Positions 17,968-26,675 are shown, counted from the first letter of the stretch. The stretch: DNA of 64,000 nt from a virus (IMGVR_UViG_3300030103_003573:335-64334), one strand, 5' to 3'. The notes: generated from the letters alone by a model not told the origin. Translations and numbers: made by a program.

Positions 17968-18521
17968 AGATAGGGTTGATAGTAGGTCACTCTCGTCTTG
18001 GTGATCAGGGCGCATATAGTTCTGGCGAATACATTCTTTCCGAATGGGATTTTAACCGTGATCTGGTTCGTAGGGTTGCTACCCCTTTAAGAGGGGTAGT
18101 AGATTTTGTTATTTACGATCAAGTCCCTGTTAAAACCTACACAGCAGCAGTTAAATATTTAGCTAATAAACTAGATGAAGACGGGATTGATGCCGCTGTT
18201 GAGCTTCATTTTAATTCAGCTAGTCCCAAAGCCTCTGGTCATGAGTGGCTTTATTGGCACACAAGTAGGAAAGGAGCCAAGTTAGCTTATCTTCTTAGAG
18301 ATGAAATGGAGGAATCTTATCCTGATTTGCCTTCGAGGGGAGCCAAGCCTCGCGCTGAAAAACAACGTGGATCTGGTATGTTGCGTGGTGTTCGTCCGCC
18401 TATTGTTATTGGGGAGCCTTTTTTTGGTAGCAATCCCGATGAGTGGCGGATGATTAACAACAACCGTGGCAAACTAGCGGGGGTGTATGCCCGTGCGATA
18501 AAGAAATATGCCGTAGGATGA
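17964..18521 (+). CDS. N-acetylmuramoyl-L-alanine amidase (endolysin)
   Basis: An Amidase_3-type zinc enzyme of 185 residues covering one catalytic domain without a binding domain. Visible zinc ligands and catalytic residues: His9 (IVGHS), Glu22 or Glu27, His81 (ELHFNS) and the terminal catalytic Glu150 (VIGEPFF). It cleaves the amide bond between muramic acid and L-Ala in the peptidoglycan. There is no signal peptide, so release depends on the holin. It starts four bases inside the second small membrane protein gene and ends overlapping the next gene. Confidence 0.88.
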   Translation: MKIGLIVGHSRLGDQGAYSSGEYILSEWDFNRDLVRRVATPLRGVVDFVIYDQVPVKTYTAAVKYLANKLDEDGIDAAVELHFNSASPKASGHEWLYWHTSRKGAKLAYLLRDEMEESYPDLPSRGAKPRAEKQRGSGMLRGVRPPIVIGEPFFGSNPDEWRMINNNRGKLAGVYARAIKKYAVG

Positions 18522-18826
18522 GCCTCCCCAAAAGTATCCACATAGCGGGAGTTCCCGTTAAGATAGTTAAAGAAGACTTAAGTGATGAGAACAATCGCTC
18601 AAAAGGTTATTACGGATACTATTCTCATGAGCGGAAAACTATTGTAATCGATAAGAATCTTAAACCGTCAGAAGTAAAATCGACAGTTCGGCATGAGATG
18701 CTTCATGCTTGTTTAGCATTCAGCGGTCTTGATAGATTAGATAGCTTTGAAGAAGAAAGTTTGGTAGTGTGCATAGAGGAACTGTTTTTTCCAGCGTGGG
18801 AAAGGTTCTGCAAAAGATTTAAATAG
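18518..18826 (+). CDS. Metallopeptidase-like protein (HExxH), 102 aa
   Basis: The zincin motif RHEMLHA (His59, Glu60, His63) is preceded by a beta hairpin with KTIVID and followed by a helix with an acidic cluster (EEES, residues 78-81) that can supply the third ligand. Small phage proteins of this shape resemble SprT or ImmA-type metallopeptidases. The substrate is unknown; roles in particle maturation or host takeover are guesses. It is coupled to the amidase gene (ATGA). Confidence 0.72.
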   Translation: MSLPKSIHIAGVPVKIVKEDLSDENNRSKGYYGYYSHERKTIVIDKNLKPSEVKSTVRHEMLHACLAFSGLDRLDSFEEESLVVCIEELFFPAWERFCKRFK

Positions 18827-18828
18827 GA

Positions 18829-19020
18829 ATGGCTAAGAAAAAAAGTAAGTCGCGTGTGAATGAGGCAGGTAATTACACCAAGCCTAATATGCGTAAGCGT
18901 CTGTTTAACTCTATCAAAAACAGGAATACACACGGGACACCTGCGGGTAAATGGTCGGCGCGTAAAAGTCAGCTTCTAGCAAAGCTTTATAAAAAGAAAG
19001 GTGGCGGTTATCGCAATTAG
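18829..19020 (+). CDS. Small basic protein, 63 aa
   Basis: Sixty-three residues with very high Lys/Arg content, starting MAKKKSKSR and ending in a Lys/Gly-rich tail. The middle (AGNYTKPNMRKRLFNSIK) resembles small basic proteins seen in aquatic phages. First of four consecutive genes of this type (18829-19850). It probably binds nucleic acid, but the role is unknown. Confidence 0.65.
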   Translation: MAKKKSKSRVNEAGNYTKPNMRKRLFNSIKNRNTHGTPAGKWSARKSQLLAKLYKKKGGGYRN

Positions 19021-19022
19021 TC

Positions 19023-19304
19023 ATGGCTAGGTTAAGAAAATCACAGCAGTCACTAAAAGATTGGAGCGATCAGAAATGGCGCACCAAGAGTGGCAAAAAG
19101 TCCTCCGAGACTGGGGAGCGGTATCTTCCAGAAGCAGCCATCAAAAAACTTTCTGCCTCCGAGTATGCGGCTGGCACCTCCCGAAAACGTAAAGCAATGC
19201 GATCTGGCAAAGGTCGAGCCAAATACACAGAAGCAGAAAAACGAGCTTTTTTAAGTGCTACAAACCGTAGAAGAAAAAAAACCAACAAGAAAAAAACACG
19301 ATGA
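19023..19304 (+). CDS. DUF6321-like small basic protein, 93 aa
   Basis: The sequence carries LKDWSDQKWRTKSGKKSSET, GERYLPEAAIKKLSASEYAA and a GTSRKRKAMRSGKG-type segment, which I associate with the DUF6321 family found in aquatic phages and giant viruses. The C-terminus is a run of Lys/Arg. It lies two bases after the preceding gene and overlaps the next as ATGA. The function of the family is unknown; the charge suggests DNA contact, for example in packaging. Confidence 0.7.
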   Translation: MARLRKSQQSLKDWSDQKWRTKSGKKSSETGERYLPEAAIKKLSASEYAAGTSRKRKAMRSGKGRAKYTEAEKRAFLSATNRRRKKTNKKKTR

Positions 19305-19567
19305 AAGGTGTTCCACATTACAAAAAAGACGGGAGTATCCACACTGGGGGAACTCATAAAATGCCAAATGGAGATCTCCATACTGGATCTTCACACAACG
19401 CAGGAAGTCAAAAGTTGTTTCACTTTGATGAGCTGAGTTCAGCCGCTAAGAAAAAAGCGAAAGCTCAAAAGAAACCAATGGCAAAAAAAGCGGCTAAGAA
19501 AAAAGCGGTTAAAAGAAAATCTTTTACTGAGAGTGTTGAAAGTAGAATGAAAGAAAGTGGCTACTAA
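19301..19567 (+). CDS. Small basic protein with HYKKDG/HKMPNGDLHTG motifs, 88 aa
   Basis: The N-terminal half has a conserved-looking pattern (VPHYKKDGSIHTGG, THKMPNGDLHTGSSH, KLFHFDELS) that I have seen in short proteins of aquatic phages and algal viruses. The C-terminal half is a histone-H1-like Lys/Ala tract (residues 47-72). It may bind DNA through the tail. Coupled to its neighbours by overlaps at both ends. Confidence 0.65.
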   Translation: MKGVPHYKKDGSIHTGGTHKMPNGDLHTGSSHNAGSQKLFHFDELSSAAKKKAKAQKKPMAKKAAKKKAVKRKSFTESVESRMKESGY

Positions 19568-19850
19568 AAGATTCAAAAGACTACCTTCGGGAAGAATTAG
19601 TTATCACGGGGAAACTTTTCCGGGCTTCAATAAGCCCAAGCGTGCTCCACAAGGGAGTAAGAAGAAGTTTGTTGTCTTGGCAAAACAAGGGGGCAAAGTA
19701 AAAAAGGTTTCTTACGGGCACAGGGATTACTCAGACTTTACCAAGCACAAAGATCCTAAACGTCGCGCTAACTTCCGCGCTCGACATAATTGCGCCACAG
19801 CGAAAGACAAGCTTTCAGCTAGGTATTGGGCGTGCAAAAAACTTTGGTAA
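19557..19850 (+). CDS. Small basic protein with FRARH...YWACKKLW motif, 97 aa
   Basis: The GTG start at 19557 overlaps the previous gene by 11 bases. The segment DPKRRANFRARHNCATAKDK followed by RYWACKKLW matches a motif widespread in aquatic phage and giant-virus proteins (FRARHxCxTAKDKxxxRYWxCKxW). Two conserved Cys and one His could bind a metal. In some phages the same motif is attached to head proteins, so a capsid-related function is possible, but this copy stands alone. Confidence 0.68.
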   Translation: MATKRFKRLPSGRISYHGETFPGFNKPKRAPQGSKKKFVVLAKQGGKVKKVSYGHRDYSDFTKHKDPKRRANFRARHNCATAKDKLSARYWACKKLW

Positions 19851-20392
19851 TGCCTAGAAAGCTACCCGCACAATTCAAACGAGAGCGGAGTAGCAAGTAT
19901 ATTGCATTCACACCAACGTCGGCTGACATAAAGTTAGCTTTTGAACGGAGTCAAGAGCTTGGGATTCAGCGTAACTCTTTTACTAGAGGTCAAGGCAGGA
20001 TGGTAGGGTTTCTTGGGGAGATTGCCTTTGAGTTACTTTTTACAAATTCAGTTTACGTAGGAGACAAGTCCTTCACACATGACTACGTGATTGGCAAAAA
20101 GACCATCGATGTTAAGTCGAAGACTTGCACTAGCAAGCCCATGCCTCACTACACGGCTAGTGTAAACTGCCCCAAGCTAAAGAAGCCACAGGCTGGGTAT
20201 TATTATTTCGTTCGCGTCCTTAAAGACTACTCTAAAGTCTGGATGCTAGGTTGGATTGGGACGAGAACACTACTGCGGGACGCAGACTACAAGTTCTGTG
20301 GAGACCCTGATGAGTATGGGTTCACCTACAAAGTAGATGGTTACCATACAGAGATCAGCAATCTTCGTCCACCTGCCAGCTTTTCAGCCTAG
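19850..20392 (+). CDS. PD-(D/E)XK nuclease-like protein, 180 aa
   Basis: The ATG at 19850 overlaps the previous stop (TAATG) and is preferred over an in-frame start at 19826. The active-site pattern of PD-(D/E)XK nucleases is visible: Glu57 (GFLGEIAFE), Asp78 (FTHDYVI) and Asp87-x-Lys89 (TIDVKSK). The remaining sequence is beta-rich. Possible roles are restriction-like DNA cleavage, Holliday-junction processing or host DNA degradation. The last 38 bases overlap a convergent gene. No DNA-binding domain is attached. Confidence 0.7.
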   Translation: MPRKLPAQFKRERSSKYIAFTPTSADIKLAFERSQELGIQRNSFTRGQGRMVGFLGEIAFELLFTNSVYVGDKSFTHDYVIGKKTIDVKSKTCTSKPMPHYTASVNCPKLKKPQAGYYYFVRVLKDYSKVWMLGWIGTRTLLRDADYKFCGDPDEYGFTYKVDGYHTEISNLRPPASFSA

Positions 20393-20570
20393 CACGAACT
20401 GCTTTGAGTTTACGTAGAAGGGCTTCGAGTCTACTCCGTTCTTGGGTGTAGTATTCAATTTTTTTTGTGAGCATCGAATAATCTTCTTTAGCAAATATTA
20501 TTCGGGACTCTACAACGCCGATGTCTTCTTCCTCCAAGTGAGTTTCAGTAGTGTCTTGCTCAACACTCAT
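20355..20570 (-). CDS. Coiled-coil protein, 71 aa
   Basis: An acidic N-terminus (MSVEQDTTETHLEEEDIG) followed by a long Leu/Arg/Lys/Glu helix ending near residue 65. It lies eight bases downstream of the primase-helicase gene in the same direction and would be the last gene of the leftward replication operon. It converges on the nuclease gene. Unknown function; it may be an assembly partner for a replication protein. Confidence 0.6.
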   Translation of the reverse strand: MSVEQDTTETHLEEEDIGVVESRIIFAKEDYSMLTKKIEYYTQERSRLEALLRKLKAVRARLKSWQVDEDC

Positions 20571-20578
20571 GACTCTAG

Positions 20579-22732
20579 TTAAGGAGAAGATTTGGAAATG
20601 TCAAATCTTTCCTCGACGTTGATACTCCACACCTTGCCGCCACCTTTTCCCTGCGAGGCTACTGGCCGTATCCGCACGTTCGCTTTTCCTGCTTCTTCTA
20701 ACGTGGACATTCCCCTTCTGACAAACTCAAGGTTGTTGCTCATGCCCACGCTCCTACCGTTGTTCATATCATGCAAGGTTACCTGAAACTCTGTAAGCGT
20801 GCCCTCCCATGTAACTTTGTGTGGGTCAATGTCCCTACACCTTTTAGAGAATATCTCCACCAGTTCAGCGACCGCCGACCTGCTTGAGTTGTCGTATGCC
20901 GCAGACGCCACAGATTCGTCTATAAAACTAACGACCCCGAACCTCCCGAAATCTTCTACTTCTTGCGGAGGGTTCCAGTCTAGCAGCCACTTGCCGAGAT
21001 ACGGCAGTTCTTCTTGGATTGTTTTTTCCAAAGTGACATTAGGTGGGAAATCACTGGTCGCCCCGTCCCTCACTCGTATTGCCATAAGCTTATCCCTGTT
21101 ACTGCTATCCAGAGAGGGGATGACCGAAAGGCTGTTTGCGTCCATGTTTAGGGATAAGATAACGCGCCCAGACCACGGAATTGAGATTGAGTCCGCATAT
21201 TTAGCCATGTATTCGATTCTCGGGTTAGCTACGGCCCTCTTAATTAGCTCCGTTGCCTTCCTTTGGTCCTGAAATGAACTGGCACTTGTCGTGTCATCAA
21301 TGACCCACGCTGCCACACGCCCGAGGTCTTTGTTAAATTTAGTGTGCCCTGACAGGTAGTCCGAAGCATCAGAGAAACCACCGACCAAACCAGATATCAC
21401 TCTGTTGGAGAGAAGCGATTTGCCCCGTCCCGTTGGCCCGACAAGGATCAATGCCTGTCCTTGATAAGCGTGCTTATCGACTACTGCTATGTAGAACCGC
21501 TTCAGCCAAGCAAAGAAATAGTCAATGGTTGGTTGTGGTGTAGAGTTCTCAAACAACTGGTGAAGCCATTGGTGGAGGAACGGCCAGTTCTTTGGGTCGC
21601 CATCTGCGGCAGGTGCAACAGGCTCGATAGTCGAGGTATTGAGAATCCTGTTACCGTTGCACTCAACTATTCTGTCATTTGAGAATATCACTGGGGCTAT
21701 CTCAGTTATCCTGTTCTGGTTACTAATCACCAGCATAGCAGCCTCTACCTCCGAAAGAGTCTGTCCTTTTTTAAGTCTGGTTGAGAATCCGAACTGGCGC
21801 AGCTCAAGGATCAGTTGTTCGCGGGGAATTTGAACTGCCGTGTTCTGTAGCAGTTTAAAGAACGTCTTCCCGTTAAACCAATACTCATCAAGCAGGTTAC
21901 CCATCTTCTGCTGTTCATAGTCCTCAACAAAACTTGGCCCGAAGATCTCTCTCCAGCTCAAGAACCCTTTCCCTGCTCTGTCTGAGTAACAGATCATACC
22001 GTCCTCAGATATCTGACAACCTTCCCTGTCGATGCCGTCGTCAATCCAGAACAACGGTCCTCTCAGGCCAACCTCAAATTCTCCCATCCACCTATTCGGA
22101 AACCTGTTTTCGACTTCAGCCGCTATAACCTCAATCGGGATGGATGTGTCTGTGGTTTGTGGTGCCTTGCTCGACGCCGCTTTCAATAGGGCTGTTTGAA
22201 CGACAGAGGAATCCAACGGTGTAGACATCTTCACCCAGTCCTCACCAAGCTCAAAATACTGAGCTGCCTTTAAAGAACTACTGTCAAACCCAGCTAAGAC
22301 CTTTGAAAGTTTTAGTGTTTGCTTCATGTTACCCATGAAGGCATCAAACAACTGCGGGGATATAGGCATCCCTTCTTCAAATTCCCAGACTAGGCGAATG
22401 TATCCTGATTGTGTTTTAGACCGCCAAGTTGGAAGGAGCGCCCCGCAAGACATTGCGATATCCGCATCCACGTTTGCCCACTTAACAGGTGCATCATAGT
22501 CAGCCACCACACCGTGGATAATGTTAGGTGGGTTGTGACCTGATATTCTTTCTGCTGGCGCATCACCTTCAACAAGGCTGTAGAAAACATGATCGGTTGT
22601 CTTGGCAGCGCACCATGTCCTGAAGTCTGCTTTGTTCGCAAACTTGGGTTTTACTTTTTGTATTACAGATACGTCATGGGTCTTGTGTGCTGCATTGTCT
22701 CTTAAGTTCTTTATGTATCTGTAACTAATCAT
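20579..22732 (-). CDS. Primase-helicase (PrimPol-like N-terminus, SF3-type helicase)
   Basis: The N-terminal region has a VVADYDAP segment resembling the catalytic Asp-x-Asp of archaeo-eukaryotic-type primases. The C-terminal half has a Walker A motif ILVGPTGRGKS (around residue 430) and a Walker B-like AAWVIDD, as in D5/VapE-type superfamily 3 phage helicases. It would prime and unwind DNA at the fork. Its start overlaps the polymerase stop (ATGA), so the two are coupled. At 717 residues it matches the common size of fused phage primase-helicases. Confidence 0.8.
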   Translation of the reverse strand: MISYRYIKNLRDNAAHKTHDVSVIQKVKPKFANKADFRTWCAAKTTDHVFYSLVEGDAPAERISGHNPPNIIHGVVADYDAPVKWANVDADIAMSCGALLPTWRSKTQSGYIRLVWEFEEGMPISPQLFDAFMGNMKQTLKLSKVLAGFDSSSLKAAQYFELGEDWVKMSTPLDSSVVQTALLKAASSKAPQTTDTSIPIEVIAAEVENRFPNRWMGEFEVGLRGPLFWIDDGIDREGCQISEDGMICYSDRAGKGFLSWREIFGPSFVEDYEQQKMGNLLDEYWFNGKTFFKLLQNTAVQIPREQLILELRQFGFSTRLKKGQTLSEVEAAMLVISNQNRITEIAPVIFSNDRIVECNGNRILNTSTIEPVAPAADGDPKNWPFLHQWLHQLFENSTPQPTIDYFFAWLKRFYIAVVDKHAYQGQALILVGPTGRGKSLLSNRVISGLVGGFSDASDYLSGHTKFNKDLGRVAAWVIDDTTSASSFQDQRKATELIKRAVANPRIEYMAKYADSISIPWSGRVILSLNMDANSLSVIPSLDSSNRDKLMAIRVRDGATSDFPPNVTLEKTIQEELPYLGKWLLDWNPPQEVEDFGRFGVVSFIDESVASAAYDNSSRSAVAELVEIFSKRCRDIDPHKVTWEGTLTEFQVTLHDMNNGRSVGMSNNLEFVRRGMSTLEEAGKANVRIRPVASQGKGGGKVWSINVEERFDISKSSP

Positions 22733-24480
22733 TTTTCATATCTTTGTATTATTGATCCTTCTGCGTCCAGAGGAAGATCGATCCACTCAGGTGGTTTGCT
22801 CATCATCTGGACAATATCTTTGTAAACTTCTTCAGCATCATTTTCGTTAGCTTGAACAACCAACTCATCATGGACATGGAATACTATTCTATGCCCCGCT
22901 GCGGCAACACGCAGCATCATGTCACTAAATATATCTCTCGCTAAGGCTTGTGAAGCATTTTCCGCGACCAGTCCTCCCCACAGTTTGATGGGGATCTTTT
23001 TCCCATTTCTTGGCATCATGGCCACCATGCTTGCTTCTTGCGCTTTGATGTGCCCGTAGTCCAGTGTCCGTCCACTGGGAAGATCCACTGTGAATGATTC
23101 TTTCATTGAACATGCTGTTGCAATGTTCGAGCTATATTTAGCCCACAACTTAGTAATACAGGGCATAGTTTCCCGATAAACATCCACGGATACATCTGCT
23201 TCTTTTGCCGTCATCCCGCTCATTTCTTTGAAGCGTTTTTTCCCAGCGCCGTAACCACACCCAAGAACCATCTGTTTCACCTTGTGCCTGAGAGCAGGGT
23301 CTTTTTCTTTTAACACCCCACGGTCGTGGTCCCATACATTGAAGCGAATTGCGAATGCTTCGTAGATGTCATCCACGTTGGCAATCTCCTCTAGCATTAC
23401 AAGATCCTCCGCCAGCCAGCACAAGGTGCGAACTTCAATCTGGCTAAGGTCTACTACAACTAACTTTTCCCCTTCTGGCGCTGCGATTAAATGCCGCAAG
23501 TTCACACCAAACATCTCACTACGGGGGAGATTCTGGAGGTTTAAGTTCCCACCCGATCCACTGAAGCGTCCAGTATGCGCTCCGAAATACATGATGCCTC
23601 CGTAGAATCTCTTATCGGGCATCGTTGCGTAATCAAAAGATTGTATTTTCTTTTTAAGGGCATTGATGCGCCGCCAGTTTTTCACTGCGGATACCCACGG
23701 ATACTCTTTAGAATTCTCATCAATCCACTTTTGAGACTCTTCGTTTGTTGCAGCCAGACTAGCTGGCGGCTCCAGCCCAACTTCCCTACATGCGTCGTTG
23801 AATGCTGCCCGACTCAAAAGCGGCCTGTCCCCATTCCAAGGGATTGATTTCTCGACTCGAAACAACTCCTCTTGGATGACCTCCAACTGCACCTTCACCA
23901 GTCCAATATCGATAGGCACTCCTGTTTGAACGATCTCCCTGTTTAGCTTGCTGATCTCCCGTTCTATTTCTGGCCACTGCCTACTGTGTTTGAGCCAGAG
24001 CTTCAGACAAAGTTCCGAATCCTTGAGGGCATATTCCAGAACTTCCTTTTGAAGTTCAGGCTTCATCTTTTCCCACCGCTTACCGGACATGCGGTCACGG
24101 GTGGTTTTGACAACCGGCTCGCCTAGCGATTCTTCTGACGCCCCCTTAAGTGAGCGAGGCAACCTGCAATACGCTGCCATATCCGCTGTGCAATACCATG
24201 CGTGCGGCGTGACCTCCGGCCACCACTCTTGCTTAACTCCATATAGATATAGGGTCTCATCGAAAGATGCGTTATGTGAAAGGACAATATTACCGTTAAG
24301 CAGATCCCATTGAAAGAAATCAGGATGCCCGACGAACTTTGTCCCATCTGTCCCGACTACTGAAACCATGTAGGCTTCAAAGTCTGGGTGTGAAAAATAA
24401 CCTAAAGATCCAAGGTTCTTTATCGAGCAGGTCTTGTCGTAGTATGTCTCAAAGTCTAATGCGTAAATATCCACAGGCAC
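22729..24480 (-). CDS. DNA polymerase, family A
   Basis: A 3'-5' exonuclease domain is followed by a polymerase domain. Exonuclease motifs: ALDFETYYD (Exo I), NASFDETL (Exo II) and YALKDSELC (Exo III). Polymerase motifs: VVVDLSQIEVRTL (A), the KQMVLGCGYG helix region (B) and FHVHDELVV (C). The polymerase lacks the 5' nuclease of bacterial Pol I, as is usual for phages. The open frame extends to a GTG at 24492, but that codon lies inside a terminator stem whose T-tract would encode Phe-Phe. I therefore prefer the GTG at 24480 (or 24474). Confidence 0.88.
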   Translation of the reverse strand: MPVDIYALDFETYYDKTCSIKNLGSLGYFSHPDFEAYMVSVVGTDGTKFVGHPDFFQWDLLNGNIVLSHNASFDETLYLYGVKQEWWPEVTPHAWYCTADMAAYCRLPRSLKGASEESLGEPVVKTTRDRMSGKRWEKMKPELQKEVLEYALKDSELCLKLWLKHSRQWPEIEREISKLNREIVQTGVPIDIGLVKVQLEVIQEELFRVEKSIPWNGDRPLLSRAAFNDACREVGLEPPASLAATNEESQKWIDENSKEYPWVSAVKNWRRINALKKKIQSFDYATMPDKRFYGGIMYFGAHTGRFSGSGGNLNLQNLPRSEMFGVNLRHLIAAPEGEKLVVVDLSQIEVRTLCWLAEDLVMLEEIANVDDIYEAFAIRFNVWDHDRGVLKEKDPALRHKVKQMVLGCGYGAGKKRFKEMSGMTAKEADVSVDVYRETMPCITKLWAKYSSNIATACSMKESFTVDLPSGRTLDYGHIKAQEASMVAMMPRNGKKIPIKLWGGLVAENASQALARDIFSDMMLRVAAAGHRIVFHVHDELVVQANENDAEEVYKDIVQMMSKPPEWIDLPLDAEGSIIQRYEK

Positions 24481-24522
24481 AAAAAACCCCACTCCCGCCT
24501 ATCACGGATCAGGAGTGGGGTT
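24481..24522 (-). terminator. Leftward terminator/attenuator before the polymerase gene
   Basis: On the minus strand AACCCCACTCC (24522-24512) pairs with GGAGTGGGGTT (24495-24485) and runs into six T residues (24486-24481). An 11-pair stem with this tail is a strong intrinsic terminator. The polymerase start lies immediately behind it, so transcripts from the SSB/exonuclease genes would be attenuated before polymerase and primase. Confidence 0.8.
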
Positions 24523-24529
24523 AGGTAGC

Positions 24530-24570
24530 GGGTGTGCGGAATTTTTTGAGCAAAAAAGCACCGCACACCC
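24530..24570 (-). promoter_or_regulatory. Long two-part hairpin upstream of the polymerase terminator
   Basis: GGGTGTGCGG (24530-24539) pairs with CCGCACACCC (24561-24570), and inside it six T pair with six A around GAGC (24542-24557). The 41-base structure lies between the 97-residue gene and the terminator, with eight bases between the two elements. It may stabilise the 3' end of the upstream mRNA, act as a second terminator, or be a DNA cruciform. Confidence 0.7.
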
Positions 24571-24576
24571 AAAGTT

Positions 24577-24870
24577 TCACTCCTCGAACTTAACGAACGG
24601 TTGATTAAGAGGATCCGTCTCATCCACCACAGCAGGTTCAGCAAAGCTATACTGAGTCTGCTCGGGGGTGTGCTTGAGTCCAAGCTCAAACGTCTCCTTC
24701 ATCACCACAAGGTTGATCTTTGCGGTTTCTGCCGTTTCGATCTGTGTCTCAAGCTCGTTGATTGCTAAAGCTAATTTGTGAATTTCTTCTTTAATTAGCT
24801 CAACACGCGGGTCGGGTTCAGCAACCACGCCACCAGCCTCAAACTCCTTCTTGCGTTTCTTCTTAGCCAT
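24577..24870 (-). CDS. Small coiled-coil protein, 97 aa
   Basis: A basic N-terminus (MAKKKRKKEFE), a central amphipathic helix (residues 21-60, repeated Glu/Leu/Ile/Ala) and an acidic C-terminus. It lies eight bases after the probable SSB gene in the replication operon. Possibly a replication accessory or SSB-binding partner. No family recognised. Confidence 0.6.
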   Translation of the reverse strand: MAKKKRKKEFEAGGVVAEPDPRVELIKEEIHKLALAINELETQIETAETAKINLVVMKETFELGLKHTPEQTQYSFAEPAVVDETDPLNQPFVKFEE

Positions 24871-24878
24871 CGTTGTGT

Positions 24879-25532
24879 TTAGCCCTTCCGAAATCGTTCG
24901 ATAAACTTGACTACATCCTTTGGCACGGTGTCTTCCGTATCTTGCACGGTGAGACTCGGCGCATAGTAAGTGACCTTCCCTTCAATCTTCAAAGGGGTAA
25001 GATCCCAGTAAACACCGTAGTATGGCTCATCAACCCTTGTGCTCATGTGGGTAATGAGACGCTTGTAGGTATTTTTGTAAGCGACCTTTGCCACATTCAT
25101 GGTGCCAATCGCATACTTTGTTTTACCAATCTTGAATGGGAAGGCACCGCCCCCTTTTGCATCTTTCGGCTCGGGAAACATGATGGTGACGTTAGCAAAC
25201 TCAATCAGCGGATATTCGGTATCCGCTTTCAAAAGCGCAAGGTCTTCTTCTGTGTAGACGGAACGCGCCATCTCACCGACTCCATAAGGTTTGTCCTCAC
25301 GGAAACCTTTTACTTCTGCAACTGGTATCGCAGTGATTGGCTGCTCTACTTCAGTTAATACGTGTCTCTTGTCGAGAACGATGCTCCCGTGAGGTGCCTC
25401 GATCTGGGATACCGCTTGGACTACATTCAGTCTAGGGATATCAATGTCTTGTGCTGTGGGTTCAAACCCGCCGACAAGAGGGGTGATTTCTGCCGGTGCT
25501 TCTTCTGCTGCAATAATATCTGATTCGCTCAT
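24879..25532 (-). CDS. Probable single-stranded DNA-binding / recombination protein, 217 aa
   Basis: After an acidic N-terminus comes DIDIPRLNVVQAVS, a sequence typical of phage proteins encoded beside the RecB-like exonuclease. The remainder is beta-rich (VTIMFPEP, KYAIGTM, YYGVYWDL) with a short C-terminal helix. Its place between exonuclease and polymerase is the place where many phages encode an SSB-like protein, so an OB-fold ssDNA-binding role is inferred from context and fold pattern. It could also be an annealing-related protein. Confidence 0.6.
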   Translation of the reverse strand: MSESDIIAAEEAPAEITPLVGGFEPTAQDIDIPRLNVVQAVSQIEAPHGSIVLDKRHVLTEVEQPITAIPVAEVKGFREDKPYGVGEMARSVYTEEDLALLKADTEYPLIEFANVTIMFPEPKDAKGGGAFPFKIGKTKYAIGTMNVAKVAYKNTYKRLITHMSTRVDEPYYGVYWDLTPLKIEGKVTYYAPSLTVQDTEDTVPKDVVKFIERFRKG

Positions 25533-25559
25533 CTATGTAATTTTGTAACTATGTAACTT

Positions 25560-26675
25560 TCACTTCTCCGAAAGGGTCCACCTTTCTGGAGTGCGGGTGA
25601 TAATGTCTTGATCCTCGCAAGCGTCAAGAAATTCTTCCACATTTTTCCCCTTACCTTGTTTTTTAGCTACGATCTTAGAAATCTTTGTGACGCTCAGTGA
25701 CGCTTCTGCGAGAAGATCCTGCTCAGTTATCCCGTGCTGTTTTGCCAAGTCAATAAGTCCTTGATTGTCGGCTACCTTTCGTGACGAACCCATCGAACGC
25801 AAGGTGAACTTATCGTATTCAGCCCCTTCCTTTGCGACTTCGATTGCTTTCTTGCGAATCATGTCTGACCACTTTGAGAGCACTGCACTGACTGCAAACA
25901 TCTTCTCAAGCTCTACAGGGTCATCGACTTTTCCCACATCGAATTGTGGCAGGTTTGCATCAAGCTGTTCTGCAACTTGCTTTGCTAACCCACCGAGCGC
26001 AGGGCACTTTTCTTCGTGGCGACAAAAACCACAAACGGCAGTAGGCTTAAGTGCTTTTCTTTCTGGTGTCCCATCCTTCCATTTTGGTCGGGAGATTTGT
26101 GCGGACTTAATCACTCCAGTGATTGCTGCTTGCAAGGCAAGAGTGTCCTTCCGTTTAAAGGTGTGATGAAGGGTGACCGATCTCTGCGGAACGTAGAACA
26201 CAAACGTGATCTGCGTAAGATCTGGGAATCGTTGGAACGCACCGATTGTGTATGCCCAAGCTTGCCAGTTACATTCAGGCGAATCAATTTTTGACACTCC
26301 CGTTTTGTAGTCAGCCATTACTGCTGTTCCGTTATCAAAGATTGTTAGGCGGTCACAAGTCCCCCATGTAAGAACACCATCGTTGAGTTGAATATCCAAC
26401 GCTATCTCCATGTGATCTTCAGCAACTTCGTCGCGCCCCTTTGCGATTTTCAGAAACTCGTCTTCTTCATCTACGATCTGCTGGTAGATGTCTACTTCAT
26501 CCGCGCCCCTCAGTTCGGACGGGTCACGAACCTCTAAAGCCTCATGAATCCGAGTCCCTTTTTCAGCGGCATACGATGTCCCATCCTTGCCGTGATATCC
26601 ACTACAGGTCGCTAAATACTTAAGTGCTGACGGGGAGAACTCAGCATGATCTCGGTCTGCATGTTGGGGTTGCAT
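25560..26675 (-). CDS. RecB/Cas4-like exonuclease (DUF2800-type), 371 aa
   Basis: Residues suggesting a PD-(D/E)XK exonuclease with an iron-sulphur cluster: Cys24, GTRIHEALE (His44), GTCDR (Asp108), ADYKTG (Asp122, Lys124) and a C-terminal CGFCRHEEKC cluster near residue 215. This matches the DUF2800 exonucleases that accompany family A polymerases in many phages. It probably resects double-stranded ends for recombination or genome processing. It precedes the SSB-like gene by 27 bases. Confidence 0.82.
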   Translation of the reverse strand: MQPQHADRDHAEFSPSALKYLATCSGYHGKDGTSYAAEKGTRIHEALEVRDPSELRGADEVDIYQQIVDEEDEFLKIAKGRDEVAEDHMEIALDIQLNDGVLTWGTCDRLTIFDNGTAVMADYKTGVSKIDSPECNWQAWAYTIGAFQRFPDLTQITFVFYVPQRSVTLHHTFKRKDTLALQAAITGVIKSAQISRPKWKDGTPERKALKPTAVCGFCRHEEKCPALGGLAKQVAEQLDANLPQFDVGKVDDPVELEKMFAVSAVLSKWSDMIRKKAIEVAKEGAEYDKFTLRSMGSSRKVADNQGLIDLAKQHGITEQDLLAEASLSVTKISKIVAKKQGKGKNVEEFLDACEDQDIITRTPERWTLSEK

